A stretch of 64,000 bases of DNA from Macrosoma leucophasiata (Eukaryota; Arthropoda; Insecta; Lepidoptera; Hedylidae): positions 4,189,001 through 4,253,000 of the forward strand of contig JAWQUS010000020.1 of assembly GCA_036365455.1 (NCBI GenBank), in the 5' to 3' direction. Below, one piece after another: positions 12,001 through 35,713 of this stretch (its first letter is position 1; the number at the start of each line of letters is the position of its first letter). The translations under genes were made by a program, and so were the position numbers. The notes under the pieces are model-generated. The model was given only the letters and a program-made list of their open reading frames with translations, was not told the origin of the DNA and did not search any database.

Positions 12001-15000
12001 AAATAAATATCTGGTAATGTATGGCCCCGTAATAACTATCAGTACATGACAACTGAGGTCGCAGGAGTGGCAACGCATCTGCATTTTGATCTCTGGTTTT
12101 TGTGTAGATGTCTTTAGGCTGTAGTCATCACTTAACATCAATGTGAGATGCATGCTTGTTTGCCACCTTCCTTACATAAAAAGAAATATTTTATTATATT
12201 ACAGTTAAGAAATTACCCGTCGAGCGATAATTTCTTCGAAATGATGCGTTTCGACCTGGTGGTGGACGAGGAGCTCAGGGTGTACCTGCTGGAAGCGAAC
12301 ATGTCGCCCAACCTCAGCTCGGCGCACTACCCGCCCAACCAACTGCTGTACGAACAAGTTCTGTACAATTTGTTCTCCTTGGTAGGCTTAAATCGAGCTC
12401 GATACACCGAGGAACAGAAGTAATTATATACTATCATTGTTTTCTAATAACCTGCGCATAATCTCTACTCTGAGAATTACTTGACTTACTATGGACGTTT
12501 TCGCTTCCCTTGCCCCCTTCCAGTCCAATGCCTTTTTTGGTACGTGATCAGGACCCCTTCGGAGTGTGTAACCAATCCAGCTCCATTTACGGCGTCTAAA
12601 TTGTTCCTCGATTAAAGTTTCGTGGCAGCGTTCAAGTAGGTAGACACTAGAGATTTTCTCAAAGGTATATGCTCAGTAGGTATATCCCGAGAATTTTGCG
12701 AAGACGACGATTAACAATGAGCAGGTATGGATCGCACCCTGGAGTTGGTATGAAATGGCCTTGGTGACCTTCCACGTTTCGCAGCTATACAATAGCACGG
12801 ACCTTACGTTGGACTTGAAAATTCTGATCTTAACATTCTTAACTCTACGAGTCAGTTTACTTGACTGCCAAATGGGCCGCAGCTGAGCGAAAGTCACTCG
12901 GGCTTTAGCGATTCGTAAATTACTTAGATACCCACCTAATACTAAACAACTCTCGCAGAGCCTCAGCCAACATACATTATATATACAAATAAACCGCTAT
13001 AAGTATGCCAAATTCTATAATCCTCCGTCCGCGCATTTTTCGTAAAAAGGGGTCACAGGTTTTTCTTTTCAATGTGTTTCCTTATTTATCAGTCAATTGT
13101 TCAAGAAGTTCACCGGTTCAAGAAAACGTTGTTGTTGTTGCCATTCCGGGGCGTGGAAACCTCAAAACTGCTTGATATTCAATTGAAACATATTTACATC
13201 GAATACTTTTATATATTACTGTTACAATAGAAAAGGAAATCACTGTTTTATTTATAGCCCATTATTCACACACCCAAAAACGTGCATATTAATACAACTG
13301 TGTTTTCAGAATCTTACATAGCATAGGTATCAAAGTTCTTAAATAATTTTATAAGTTTTTTTACAGCTACATATATTTTCGTTAAAATTAATAAGTCCTC
13401 AAGCTCAATTGCAAATGTTTCAGGTCATCTAGTCTTTTATATTCAGAAAAAAAAATGTAACTTCACGTCTGTAATCCTCGAAGGGGTAGGTAGAGGTAAA
13501 TGCATTCAAGCATACCTACAGACAAACACCCACGAGTGAGAGGTGGCGAACCTATTGACATCACCGGGCGCACCTATTGACAGCACCAAACTTCCAGGAA
13601 ACTTCCAGAAAATGGAATAATCCCAATAGAACCAGAGATAAAGGATTTTACACCGTTCTCTGATATTTCCCGACCTAGGATCCCAAAGTAGTAGCCTGCT
13701 ACCACTAGGCTACTAAGACAATTACATTATTTATATATCTACTGCAGCTTTCACATAACCATGCATAAATTATCATCTTCCGTAGAAGAGGACCTTAGTA
13801 ACAATTTTTTACGAAATCCATGCGGTTCGTACTCTCATCTTTCTCATCACTTTTTACTTTCCCCCGAAACAACATGTTGGATCGTAACTTTTACGATCTC
13901 AAGTTCAGCAGAGGCATTTCTATGTCTCCGTTTAAAAAAATAATGTCGTTTTTATGGCGACTATCGGTTTGGTGTGGTGTTTGATAAATTATTTCAGATT
14001 AGCGAATTATTAACATGGTGGTATAATCATCAATCAGTCAGCCAGGATGTTAACATGTTATTTTAAATACATGATGTAGAAGATACCTATTAAATTAGGT
14101 AGTACCCCGGTGGCATAGCTAGGTAATCAAAGACACCAGGGTAAAAATTAAAACAGGCCCCCGTCTTTCAAGGCCATAGCTACGCCACTGTATTACCCAT
14201 CTCCGTTATTTTGCTCCTACTCCAATAGAAAAAACCGGGCAAGTGTGAGGGCCACGCGCAATGTAGGGTTCCGTTTTCCAAATATATTTTACAAGTAGAT
14301 CGACTATTACTAATTTGTGATAAATTTCCTTTTAACCCGTCAAGTGACGAGAAAATACAATGATATTATGCTCATTGAGAAAATATGACAATCGATTTAC
14401 AATTGTGTCTAGCCACCGGCGGCTTTACGTTTCTTAGAGGGATGCGTTATAAATATGTTTTATCATCATTATTTTTTTCACACGTAGAAAACCACCACTG
14501 TTTGACTGTTTGTCTGATAGAGGAAGGGGGGGGGGGGGGGGCGCACTTGAATTGACTTGATTCTAACAAAAATTCGCACTTTAAAAGTTTAATATTTCAC
14601 AAATGGTTCCGTTGATCTAGAAAGTGTTTTCTCAAACTCTATATATTTTTTAAAGACATCCCTACGTAACGATAACCCAAACTGAAGAAAAAAATTAAAG
14701 CTCCACTTTACGTATAAGGGAGGTTTTTTCAACTTTTTACTGTCCGACTGTCTCCGCATGCGAGTTACAGCCATCACACCAATTCCCATCCTATCAAACA
14801 ATATATTAAATGATGTGATTATAACTCTTAAGAATGTAAGTAGTTGAGACACATTAAGGGAATTAAAATACGATTCTTTATTTTCAGAAGCCAAGCTCAA
14901 AACATGGTGTCTTCCCAGAAGAACATAGCGGTATGGAGTGACGAATGCAGGACAATTTGTAGAGATAGATGCGAAGACGCAACCATCTGCGGACTGTGTA

Positions 15001-17864
15001 AACCATGCCTTAAAACGAAACTTAGGAATAGCTTGCTGAATGCGCACAGAGAGTTCTTACATCGAGGGGACTTTAAGAGACTGTTCCCACCACCGATGGT
15101 GAGTTTGAATACTTATAGTATTCACGCGTTTTTTATTGTTCAGTGTAATGTAGCTGGAATAAGAAATTATTTGAAAACTGAACTTTCTTATTCGATACAA
15201 GTTTACTTTTTTTTAATACGTCACTTTAAAATGCTTTACCATGTAGAGAGAGAGCAGTGAAATCTATGGGTATCATATCACACACACATTGACTCGATTG
15301 ACCAAACAAACTACCTATCTCGAAGTCGGTAGTTAGGTATATGGTCTACAATAAAGGTGTGTCTAGAACAAAAGTATATATTTAAAAAAAAAAACAATTT
15401 CTTCAGTTTTTTTGTGGTCGCCGACCACTAGCTAATGCTACAACTCGGTTGAGGTCCCGGGTTTGATCCCCTGCTCGAGGGTTATGTGCTATTAGACGTT
15501 ACTACGTAACATACCTTTACACCTGCATTCCCCGGAGTTTGGTACTGTTACCGGTGATGTAGGTACCATCGAAGAAGTTCAAGTCTTCAAAAAACATTAC
15601 AAATTGGACTTCATTACCATACTAATAAGGACGGTCTTGAACAACCGGACATTTCTATGATGGCGCCTACATAAATAGTCTGATCACCTATCAGGGCAAC
15701 ATAGGTTTCTACATGAAGATGCATGTAGGTATTACCCCTTACCCCGGCCTACTCCTTCGAGGTACTCTGTCCACTCACACCCACCACTTCGTGGTCAATG
15801 TACATGGCAACAAGCGGGCATTTACTTCCACAGGAACAAAGAGTTGGATTATTTTGATTGAGATCTGTAGGTACTTTTTAGGTACGTCAATGTTTGTGAT
15901 ATGAATATAAACTCTAACTCCCAGTAAACGTATTTTAGCTAAAGTGTTGCTAATCTCTACTTTGTCTTTTTCTATCCTGCACATTTGACAATGCAACTGA
16001 CAAAGACAAAGCATTCTATAGCTAAAACGTTTCTAATGTACGTTTATGAATAAGGGGGTTATTATGTTATTATGTTTGTTAGACACGATTCCCTTGATTT
16101 TTTTTTTATTTTATAGTAAGACTCGATTACCTTAAATTTTGAATAGAGTAGATAGCGATCGTGATCTGAAGTCTTCAAGACTAAGCTTGGAGTCAAAACC
16201 AGAAGAGAATCGTGTACAAAACTTACGCCTAAAGAAATTACGGCATTAATGTTCGCTAAGAGCTTTAGCACGGAATTACAATCCGTTCATTTCAACACCA
16301 CCTAACACGCAGTCACGCAAACAATTAATTTTATGATTAACGATTAATGCTTAGATACGTGTCATTCACCTTAGTTTGCATTTAAATACTTTGGTCTAGC
16401 TAGAATAAAATACTTAAGTTTTCTAACATTCCGTCCTCCTCATTGTTAGTTAGCGCGTTAGTGCATAGGTACTGCAGGTTGCAGTAATGTGACATCTAAC
16501 TACAGAGCGGTCGCCAAGCAGGAAGAATTTCGTACATTGACCTTATATGTCTCTGTCGCTGCCGCATAGCTAAACCTACAATTCATAATATATACCTACT
16601 GTCTATGCGCCATACACAGGGTTCCGTATTAATGTAATGAAGGTGGCAAACAAGAATGTAGTTCACATAGATGTTAAGTGATTACTGCAGCCTATAGACA
16701 CATTATTAGACACCCACACAAAGACCAGAGGTCAAAATGCAGATATGCGTTACCACACGGAAATTACAGAGCCGTACATTACTACATGAACGGAACCCGA
16801 TAGTGCTGATCACTACCATTTAGCGGCAAGTATATTAGGTAATGCGGTGGTGCCTTCGCCCGCGAGCTCTGTCACTGGACCTCTACCACCAGTAACATGT
16901 GTTGGTAGGTAAATGGGGGAATGGTAAATTTTTGACAATTTTCTTGAATAAAACTTACGCTCACGCTTACGTAAAGCGCGCATGGCCCCGCGGCTGGTGA
17001 AGATCGTAAGCATCTTTTCGGTTAAGCGATAGGGCGCAGTCGGGTGTGTGATGAGAGACTGCTAGTGGCAAATTAAAAAAATGCGCGATTCCGTGCTTCG
17101 GTCCCGGTTACTATCGATAGATAGCAGTCGTTAAACCTTGTCGGAGGTTATGGGTGGTTTGAAAACATCCAACAGCGGGTTGGCCACTAATCCGTATCTT
17201 CGCCCCGCATTGGAGCAGCGTGGTCCATCACGCTGCTCCAATGCGGGGACACAACAAAAGGGGAGAGACTCGTGCCCAGCAGTGGGATGTTTCAAGGGTT
17301 GCCATTATAATTACTCATACACGCTTACGTTTTACCAAAATTTCAAACTATTATTTTTGTCATTTAGGAATACATTGATTTCATAAAATAGGTAGGTATG
17401 CACTGATTTCTATATCTTTTGTTCCCAGTGTTTGTAACCAAAAATTGTTTGCGTATTTTTTTAATACCGCTCGCTAAGGCCGCGTTCATTAGGGCAGCTA
17501 GTAATGATATAGGTACAGCTTTTAATTGACTTGACGACCCAGTTAGTCCAGCAGTGTGAGACGACCGTTTGATTTGAAGAGTCGCGGGTTCGATCCCCGC
17601 ACTAGGACAAATATTTGTATGGCCTACTCATATTTGTTTCGGGTCTGGGTGTTTGTGTATGTGTTGTGTGTACAATGGTACCCACGATACAGATTTATAC
17701 CTAGTGTGGGGGGACTGTGAGTGTATACATATATATTTATTTTATTTTATTTTCAGAAACCAAACTCATTAGCAGAAGAATTAAACAATTTTAGTCATAT
17801 CAACAAATTACAATACCTTTGGTATCAAGGGAAATGCAACACGGACGTCACTTGGTGTATCTAA
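3044..17864 (+). CDS. ttll-15: Tubulin tyrosine ligase-like protein, TTLL15 type, 7 exons, frame broken in exon 3
   Basis: Exons: 3044-3055, 4626-5380, 8038-8199, 10492-10578, 12205-12419, 14888-15098, 17757-17864. All junctions are GT..AG and all phases agree, except that exon 3 is one base short; with that base the product would be about 516 aa. TTL-family proteins are ATP-grasp ligases that add amino acids, usually glutamate, to tubulin tails. Seen here: a hydrophobic segment at about residues 41-60 (IFLLICIIGVSLGITLEIIN), suggesting a membrane-anchored form; the TTL motifs HFPGTGFITNK and DGHKFDIGVYV in exon 2; GDDYLPTWEVPS in exon 3; and the metal-binding ATP-grasp motif EANMSPNL in exon 5. 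A Cys-rich tail (CRTICRDRCEDATICGLC) lies in exon 6. The membrane segment and Cys-rich tail favour the TTLL15 subgroup, but that is from memory. The start was chosen at the tiny exon MEVE, which splices in phase to exon 2. Introns are packed with repeats. Confidence 0.85.
3436..3702 (+). repeat. ACTGGTGGTAG-family A-tailed retroposon
   Basis: Starts ACTAGTGGTAGAGCTCCAGT and ends TTTGCCACTTCCATTTCATT followed by poly(A). It is a full-length reference copy in intron 1 of the TTLL gene. The internal block GGCCTCAGGAGTGGTAACGC recurs in all good copies. Confidence 0.8.
3843..4443. mobile_element. Non-autonomous pogo/Tigger-like element with TA target duplication
   Basis: The terminal inverted repeats CAGTAGAAGCTCTTTA and TAAAGAGCTTCTACTG are flanked on both sides by TA (3841-3842 and 4444-4445). 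Sub-terminal CCGCGAATA blocks recur inside both ends. The 601-bp interior has no transposase. Superfamily call from the CAGT ends and TA duplication. Confidence 0.8.
5415..5670. mobile_element. Degenerate copy of the CAGTAC MITE family
   Basis: Its interior (ACTTCGTAGAGCGTTATCTC, GTTGCACACTGC, TACGTAAGCACTGA, AACGCTCTACAGA) matches the complete copy at 39919-40170. The ends have decayed. Confidence 0.6.
5866..6100 (+). repeat. Diverged ACTGGTGGTAG-family copy
   Basis: AAGTGGTAGAGTCCTTGCG, then CCACCGCATCACCTAATC, GCCAAATGGTAGT and CCTCAGTGGTGGTAACG follow the family order with many changes. Confidence 0.55.
6147..6450 (-). repeat. tRNA-derived SINE (CCTCAGTAGCCTAGTGG type)
   Basis: Read on the - strand: CTCAGTAGCCTAGTGGTAGC (A box region), then GGTTCGATTCCCGGATCGGG (B box), then a tail ending near CCCCTTCGGGGATTACAGG. 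Related copies at 13465-13715 and 44200-44456. No anticodon stem typical of a functional tRNA was seen. Confidence 0.7.
6678..7355. mobile_element. hAT-like non-autonomous element with 8-bp target duplication
   Basis: The ends CACGGAATAGATAAATAA and TTATTTATCTATTCCGTG are inverted repeats. The flanking octamers at 6670-6677 and 7356-7363 are both TAAATAAA. CA..TG ends plus an 8-bp duplication fit hAT. The interior frames show no transposase motif. Same terminal repeats as the element at 40870-42705. Confidence 0.85.
8038..8199 (+). other. ttll-15: TTLL15 exon 3 with in-frame stop / 1-bp net deletion
   Basis: After splicing AG|G from exon 2, the exon reads YCPAKYEPFDP and then hits TAA at 8072-8074. 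From 8080 the conserved family sequence resumes in another frame as DKYVIGDDYLPTWEVPSL, and continues cleanly to a GT donor at 8200. Between the codons GAT (8066-8068) and GAC (8080-8082) there are 11 bases where 12 are needed. One missing base therefore explains everything, and the downstream phase then fits exon 4. It could be a sequencing or assembly error, a segregating null allele, or early pseudogenisation. The rest of the gene shows no other lesion, which favours error or a recent allele. Confidence 0.85.
8240..8330 (+). repeat. ACTGGTGGTAG-family fragment
   Basis: GGCACCACCGCAATATCTAA and CTGCCGCTAAATGGTAGTGT match the family; the rest is missing. It lies just after TTLL exon 3. Confidence 0.55.
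8390..8663 (+). repeat. ACTGGTGGTAG-family A-tailed retroposon
   Basis: Near full-length: starts ACTGGTGGTAGAGTTCCAGT and ends CCATTTCCATAACATAAAAA. Confidence 0.8.
10255..10288 (+). mobile_element. Helitron-like 3' end
   Basis: GAAGCCGGAGCTATCCGCTA then GT, like the fragment at the window start. The matching 5' end was not located. Confidence 0.35.
10786..10915. mobile_element. Palindromic MITE (GAGATTCACAGACCGCAC)
   Basis: About 130 bp, almost wholly an inverted repeat: GAGATTCACAGACCGCACTA at the left and TAGTGCGGTCTGTGAATCTC at the right, joined through AGTACGCTTCG..AAGCATACTT. A degraded relative lies at about 62003-62275. Confidence 0.8.
10925..11065 (+). repeat. ACTGGTGGTAG-family fragment
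   Basis: GGCGTAGGCACCACCGCATT and GCCGCCAAATGGTATTG match; the copy is split by a short AT insertion and truncated where the next MITE begins. Confidence 0.5.
11068..11372. mobile_element. hAT MITE (CATAGAGCAAC family), diverged copy
   Basis: Long inverted repeats (CCACCGGCCGCGGCGGACCG and CGGTCCGCCGCGGCCGGTGG) with CTTGTACTTTGACAGAGGGG inside. The outermost bases are degraded and no target duplication is clear. Better copies at 29476-29662 and 30263-30564. Confidence 0.65.
11871..12182 (+). repeat. Rearranged ACTGGTGGTAG-family copy
   Basis: A first start (ACTGGTGGTAGAGCACCAGT) runs into GAGCTCTACCACC, and an inverted start piece follows at 11955-12000. The normal 3' half ends CCACCTTCCTTACATAAAAA at about 12182, only 23 bp before TTLL exon 5. 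Confidence 0.6.
12480..12920 (-). mobile_element. Non-LTR retrotransposon fragment (RTE-like 3' part)
   Basis: The - strand encodes RVKNVKIRIFKSNVRSVLLY and SCETWKVTKAISYQLQ. This is the region after the reverse transcriptase core in RTE-type LINEs, usually LLYGCETW. It is broken and clearly dead. Confidence 0.7.
13465..13715 (-). repeat. tRNA-derived SINE, diverged
   Basis: CTTCACGTCTGTAATCCTCG, AAGGGGTAGGTAGAGGTAAA and the A-box complement CCACTAGGCTACTAAG mirror the copy at 6147-6450. Confidence 0.6.
14233..14790 (-). repeat. Dispersed repeat (complement of GACTCGCACTTGGTCGG type)
   Basis: AACCGGGCAAGTGTGAGGGC and AGGGTTCCGTTTTCC are the inverted form of the element ending at 36518. The stretch includes a G-homopolymer at about 14527-14540. 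No gene seen. Confidence 0.45.
15921..16058. mobile_element. MITE (CCCCCTTATTCATAAACG family), left end decayed
   Basis: TTTTAGCTAAAGTGTTGCTA, then CTGCACATTTGACAATGCAA, then CGTTTATGAATAAGGGGG match the complete copy at 52301-52443. Confidence 0.75.
16633..16895 (-). repeat. ACTGGTGGTAG-family retroposon
   Basis: The - strand copy runs from the ACTGGTGGTAGAGGTCCAGT end at 16895 to GCCACCTTCATTACATTAA at 16633. Confidence 0.75.
16976..17310 (+). repeat. 5S rRNA-derived SINE with LINE-like tail
   Basis: GCGCGCATGGCCCCGCGGCT, then GGTTAAGCGATAGGGCGCAG, then a 5S-like block, then GCATTGGAGCAGCGTG and a tail with GCCCAGCAGTGGGA. The copy at 46661-47020 keeps the 5S-like GGGCGCGG and GATGGGTGACCGC better. 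A 46-bp hairpin at 17203-17248 interrupts this copy. Confidence 0.65.
17203..17248. repeat. Hairpin with perfect 20-bp arms inside the SINE
   Basis: CCCCGCATTGGAGCAGCGTG, spacer GTCCAT, then CACGCTGCTCCAATGCGGGG. Other copies of this SINE have only the first arm, so the second is a secondary inverted duplication. Confidence 0.85.
17527..17745 (+). repeat. tRNA-derived SINE (TAGTCCAGCAGTG type)
   Basis: TTAGTCCAGCAGTGTGAGAC (A box) and GCGGGTTCGATCCCCGC (B box), then a tail with GGGTCTGGGTGTTTGTGTAT. Other copies at 53235-53435 (+) and 30000-30150 (-). It ends just before TTLL exon 7. Confidence 0.75.
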
Positions 17865-17887
17865 CTGAAACCATTGCTGTATTATAT

Positions 17888-17893
17888 TTTATT
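17888..17893 (-). terminator. Polyadenylation signal AATAAA of IntS11
   Basis: TTTATT on the + strand reads AATAAA on the - strand, 63 bp past the IntS11 stop. It lies inside the predicted 3' UTR of the convergent TTLL15 gene. Confidence 0.65.
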
Positions 17894-17904
17894 TATAATT
17901 TAAC

Positions 17905-17910
17905 AATAAA
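17905..17910 (+). terminator. Polyadenylation signal AATAAA of the TTLL15 gene
   Basis: AATAAA lies 41 bp after the TAA stop at 17862-17864, a normal position for a compact 3' UTR. The IntS11 signal on the other strand is only 12 bp away, so the two transcripts should overlap tail to tail. Confidence 0.7.
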
Positions 17911-17955
17911 GACTTTATACAAAACTTTTACCTTATTCTATAAAGAACATTAAAA

Positions 17956-19743
17956 TCACTGCACCATAGACTGTAGCAAACCCAAAATGTAGCTACCCAA
18001 GTCTTCGTCCTGGTTGGTCCAAGACACATATATGCTCTTAGTATTATCATCATCTCCTTCAACTTTAATAAGCACGGACTCCACTGATATGTTTCCATCT
18101 GATATGGTTATGGACCAACCTTGCAACTTTTCAGTTAGTAGCGTCTTCAGCTTTTCTGCAGTTTTCACAGCCGGACCAGCATCTTCAAATCTCACTGTAC
18201 TAGTAAAACGAATAATATGCCTATTTATACCTATTTCATCACAGACTTCATCTATGTCAAGGAATGATAATCTATTATCTTTCACACAAAGAATACCATG
18301 GACCACTCTTCTTCTTTTCGGATCTGGTGGTTGGGCATTGTATCTCACAGCTTCAGCTTTTAATAATCTCAAAGATACATCTATAGGTATTTTTGTTGGG
18401 GTGGTAATTGTACATGTTTCACCGTTTGCCGGCATGTAGCAATTAATTTTAAACTCTTTCTCAATCTTGTCTTTCAAAAACTCCATTTTCTGAGCTTCAC
18501 CGTGCACTAACAGAACATTTTTTGGTTCACAGTAACTGATCAACTGCATAATACCCTTTGCATCAGCATGTGCTGAGAATGACATGTATTCAACGGCCAT
18601 TTTGACCTCAACCACTTGTCGGTTCTCAAATTCAACTTTCTTGGCACCGTTCAAAATTTTGTGACCAACAGTACCTTGTACACAAAAACCAGGCATAATG
18701 ACCATGTTCTGTTCATACGGTGCCCATTTTTTGAAAATATTCAATGACAAACCTGCATGCAACATTCCTGGAGTAGCAAATACAACCATAGCTCCAGAAT
18801 TATCAATGTAAGATTTATCAAATGGCTTTATGTGTTTAAAATCAAACATATTTCTCTGCACAAATGTTTTTCGGATCTTCTGATTGGTCCAAGTGATAAA
18901 CATTTTGTAATAATTGTTGGCTTTTTCAGTCAAACCTAAAGCAAAGTACACTGGATACTTCAAATTCATTCTTTCCCAGTATGTTTCCAGTAGAATACAC
19001 AATTCTTGTGCTCGGCCTAATGCAAACACAGGAATTAATACTTTACCACCCTTTTCTACACATTCATGGACTTTTTTAAGGAAATCTCTCTCGCGGCATC
19101 GTTTGGAATCTCTTATGGTAGTGGCATATGTGGATTCAGTTATCAAAAGGTCAGGTCGACACTTATCAATCCAGGCCGCACCTAGATGTCTATCTGGGGT
19201 CATGTTATAATCACCGGTGTACACAACGGACTGGGACCCAACTTTTATCCAAAACATGGCCGCTCCCAGTACATGACCAGCATAGTATGCTTTAATCTCA
19301 AGTTCATTATCAACCATTACGGACTGATGAAGTGTTACTGCAGTCACTTTTTTGATGCAATCTTTAATCATTTGTGATGTGAAGAAATTTGACTCGCCTT
19401 TGCGTTCCACGGCGACTTTTCTCATGTCTTCGAGCAAAATTGGGGCTATCGCTTTGGTAGGGTGTGTCATGTAGATAGGGCCCGTATAACCTACCATTTC
19501 CGACATGTAAGGTAGGGCGCCACAGTGGTCAAGATGAAAATGTGAAATTATCACACAATCGATTTGGCTAGTAATAGGCCCTTCAGGGACAATGTACGAG
19601 AAGTCAGGAAAGCGTCTCTCATCGTTGTAACCCATATGCATACCACAATCCAACATTATGTTTTTACCGCCCATAGACAGCAAGATACAACTTCTCCCGA
19701 CATCCTGTCCGGCTCCCAAAGGTGTGATCTTGATATCAGGCAT
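17956..19743 (-). CDS. IntS11: Integrator complex subunit 11 (RNA endonuclease)
   Basis: A single open exon of 595 aa, close to the usual length of about 600 for IntS11/CPSF73L. It is the catalytic metallo-beta-lactamase/beta-CASP endonuclease of Integrator, which cleaves snRNA 3' ends and nascent transcripts at paused RNA polymerase II in the nucleus. Zinc-site residues are all present: HFHLDH at 68-73 (H68, H70, D72, H73), H157 in AGHVLGA, D178 in YTGDY, H392 in FSAHAD and H414 in LVHGEA. E203 sits in ITEST, and the beta-CASP region spans roughly 200-400. The C-terminal 130 residues form the IntS9-binding part in known orthologues. The start [16 protein letters not shown] is the family start. 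No coding intron is visible. The gene converges on TTLL15 and diverges from Gmd. Confidence 0.98.
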   Translation of the reverse strand: MPDIKITPLGAGQDVGRSCILLSMGGKNIMLDCGMHMGYNDERRFPDFSYIVPEGPITSQIDCVIISHFHLDHCGALPYMSEMVGYTGPIYMTHPTKAIAPILLEDMRKVAVERKGESNFFTSQMIKDCIKKVTAVTLHQSVMVDNELEIKAYYAGHVLGAAMFWIKVGSQSVVYTGDYNMTPDRHLGAAWIDKCRPDLLITESTYATTIRDSKRCRERDFLKKVHECVEKGGKVLIPVFALGRAQELCILLETYWERMNLKYPVYFALGLTEKANNYYKMFITWTNQKIRKTFVQRNMFDFKHIKPFDKSYIDNSGAMVVFATPGMLHAGLSLNIFKKWAPYEQNMVIMPGFCVQGTVGHKILNGAKKVEFENRQVVEVKMAVEYMSFSAHADAKGIMQLISYCEPKNVLLVHGEAQKMEFLKDKIEKEFKINCYMPANGETCTITTPTKIPIDVSLRLLKAEAVRYNAQPPDPKRRRVVHGILCVKDNRLSFLDIDEVCDEIGINRHIIRFTSTVRFEDAGPAVKTAEKLKTLLTEKLQGWSITISDGNISVESVLIKVEGDDDNTKSIYVSWTNQDEDLGSYILGLLQSMVQ

Positions 19744-20189
19744 AGTTAAGCTTGCTTGTAACTATAACTGATGAAATTATTTGGTGCAATCAAACATGTA
19801 GAGTCGCAATACTTATCACAAAATCATATCAAGTTCAGAATGTTTATGAGAGTCTATTTAAGCTGATTGTCCTTTAAATTACAAACTCATCTCATTTCTA
19901 CGATAACGTGTAATAAAATGAGAAAACACGCTAATTATCAAAAAATGTTATCATTCAATTCACTTCACTTATCTAACCTCAAATAAAATAGACAAAGACA
20001 AGACCTATGACATTGATAGACAAACAAGGAAATGTCACTTTTTAATATATTTTTTTACGTCATGGATTCAAGGCTTTTGCAGCCGAACTTCTTACATTTT
20101 TTTTTTTATTAAATTGCTAAAGTGAGCATGTTTGACGAGAGTTGCTCTCTGTGCTCTTTTACTTGGTTATTGGTCTGTGCTTAACTCAC

Positions 20190-20349
20190 TTGACTGACAT
20201 ATTATACTTGATAACTTATATACTTGATACTTATATATTATACTTGATGACTATATTATACAAATACGCTGTTTTATAAATACGAAATATCGTTTTACTT
20301 GACACTGGCAATATGCGTAATAGCGATGCCATTATAATAAAAAAAAAAA
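20190..20349 (+). repeat. 5'-truncated A-tailed retroposon (family ending GCGATGCCAT-polyA)
   Basis: It matches the last part of the longer copy at 20599-21021: ACTTGATACTTATATATTAT, then CGTTTTACTTGACACTGGCA, then GCGATGCCAT and a run of A. The A tail at 20339-20349 is the left half of a palindrome. Confidence 0.7.
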
Positions 20350-20407
20350 GTAGTACGCTTCGAAGTTCGAAGCGTACTACTTTTTTTTTATTATAATGGC
20401 ATCGCTA
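20321..20407. repeat. Near-perfect 87-bp palindrome
   Basis: The left arm 20321-20364 and right arm 20366-20407 are reverse complements around a single G at 20365. The only difference is an A-run of 11 against a T-run of 9. The arms carry the 3' end of the retroposon plus the unique stretch GTAGTACGCTTCGAA, so the retroposon end exists here in mirror image. Confidence 0.9.
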
Positions 20408-20598
20408 ACGCATCTTCGAACTTTTGGTCTGTGGTTTCCATACTGTTTGTTCTTTTCACTGGTGGCAGTGATGTGATAAGCGCATATTCTCATTATTCTC
20501 TTTGATAAGCGCCTACGATTGTGAGTTTATTGTTCTGTTCTGTGGCCTACGAGTTTCAGTATGTATTATAGTACTCTGTAGTGTATAATCTATGGTAA

Positions 20599-21021
20599 GG
20601 AGTTTTGGCGGGAACCTTGAAAGAGGCGTATGGTGCTCTTATTTTATTTCATTTTCTTGGTGTATTTTTAAGTTATATTGAATAAAGTTGGTGGCATTTT
20701 GTTTGATACAGGTTTATTACAGTGCCCGTGTATAGTGAAATAGAATAACAGTGCAAAAACACTATCTTTCAGGTTGCCTCCAAAACTTCATTGTAAATGT
20801 TCTGGTAAAGTAGTCATCGCTTTACTCGAATAACTTGATTGTAACTCACTTAACTGACATATTATACTTGATAACTTATATACTTGATACTTACATATTA
20901 TACTTGATGACTATAATATACTTACTTTTACTGTACCCTGCTTAAATAAATACGAAATATCGTTTTACTTGACACTGGCAATATGCGTAATAGCGATGCC
21001 ATAATACAAAAAAAAAAAAAA
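20599..21021 (+). repeat. A-tailed retroposon, long copy (GAGTTTTGGCGGGAACC..GCGATGCCAT-polyA)
   Basis: About 420 bp, starting GAGTTTTGGCGGGAACC and ending in poly(A). Related copies: 56949-57345 on the same strand, and 34661-35020 and 55425-55745 on the other strand. The A tail and variable 5' truncation suggest spread by target-primed reverse transcription. No coding frame or clear Pol III box was found. Confidence 0.75.
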
Positions 21022-21179
21022 TCTATGGTACTCTGTGCCTACGAGGTCATCTCATCCTTATCAGTAAATATTAGGTATGTTCTGCGATCTCTATACATAA
21101 AGAAAGTTGACATAAAGTGCCGGCTCGTAAAGTATACGTGTTTTGTTGTGTTTTGTGAATAAGTTGTATAAAATAAGCA

Positions 21180-35226
<14,047 letters not shown>

Positions 35227-35707
35227 GAAATATTTCAAATAGATTTAGAGAATTAAACTCGTCTGCTAGCACTTTGTACTGCGTCCGAGCCGATCCTAAG
35301 AAAATAGGCGTAGCCCAAACTTGATTTTATGTATAAGTTATAGTATAATTTAATCAGTATTTCAGATACAAAATGTTATTATTAGAATATTTTTTTCGTA
35401 ATGCGATTCAATCGTTTATTTAGTACGATAGAATTTCACGTTGGGTGCAAATTGTTTATTCCAAAAAAAAATTATGTTATTTTTATTTTACGGATTATCT
35501 TTCTCCATCAATTAATTTACCAACCCACTAAGTTATTAAATATACTATGTTTTATTTATCTAAATAATTTATGCAAATGAAATACAGTTATATTTTTGCT
35601 AATTATATGATTTAGTAGAATTAAGATAATATGCACTTTTTATACATTTATGAAAAATAATCTATACTTATTATAAAACTGTAGAAGTGTGAATTCTGTA
35701 CATAAAA

Positions 35708-35713
35708 AATAAA
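35708..35713 (+). terminator. Candidate polyadenylation signal of Gmd
   Basis: AATAAA lies 482 bp past the Gmd stop in AT-rich sequence. Other weak signals lie nearer (ATTAAA at about 35252), so this is only a candidate. Confidence 0.35.

Larger units (their letters stand above)
19744..21179. other. Intergenic region between divergent IntS11 and Gmd
   Basis: It must hold both promoters. The first few hundred bases upstream of IntS11 look unique and AT-rich. From about 20190 the region is occupied by two copies of an A-tailed retroposon and a near-perfect palindrome (separate entries). I could not place a TATA box or initiator with confidence. Confidence 0.5.

Noticed and set aside
14589..15260. 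Overlapping 152-codon (-) and 138-codon (+) frames
   Set aside because: The + frame is exon 6 of the TTLL gene extended into its introns; the - frame is its shadow plus a dispersed repeat.
17540..17610. tRNA-like sequence with GGTTCGATCCCC
   Set aside because: Same unit with the same non-tRNA tail occurs at 30000 and 53235, so it is a SINE head.
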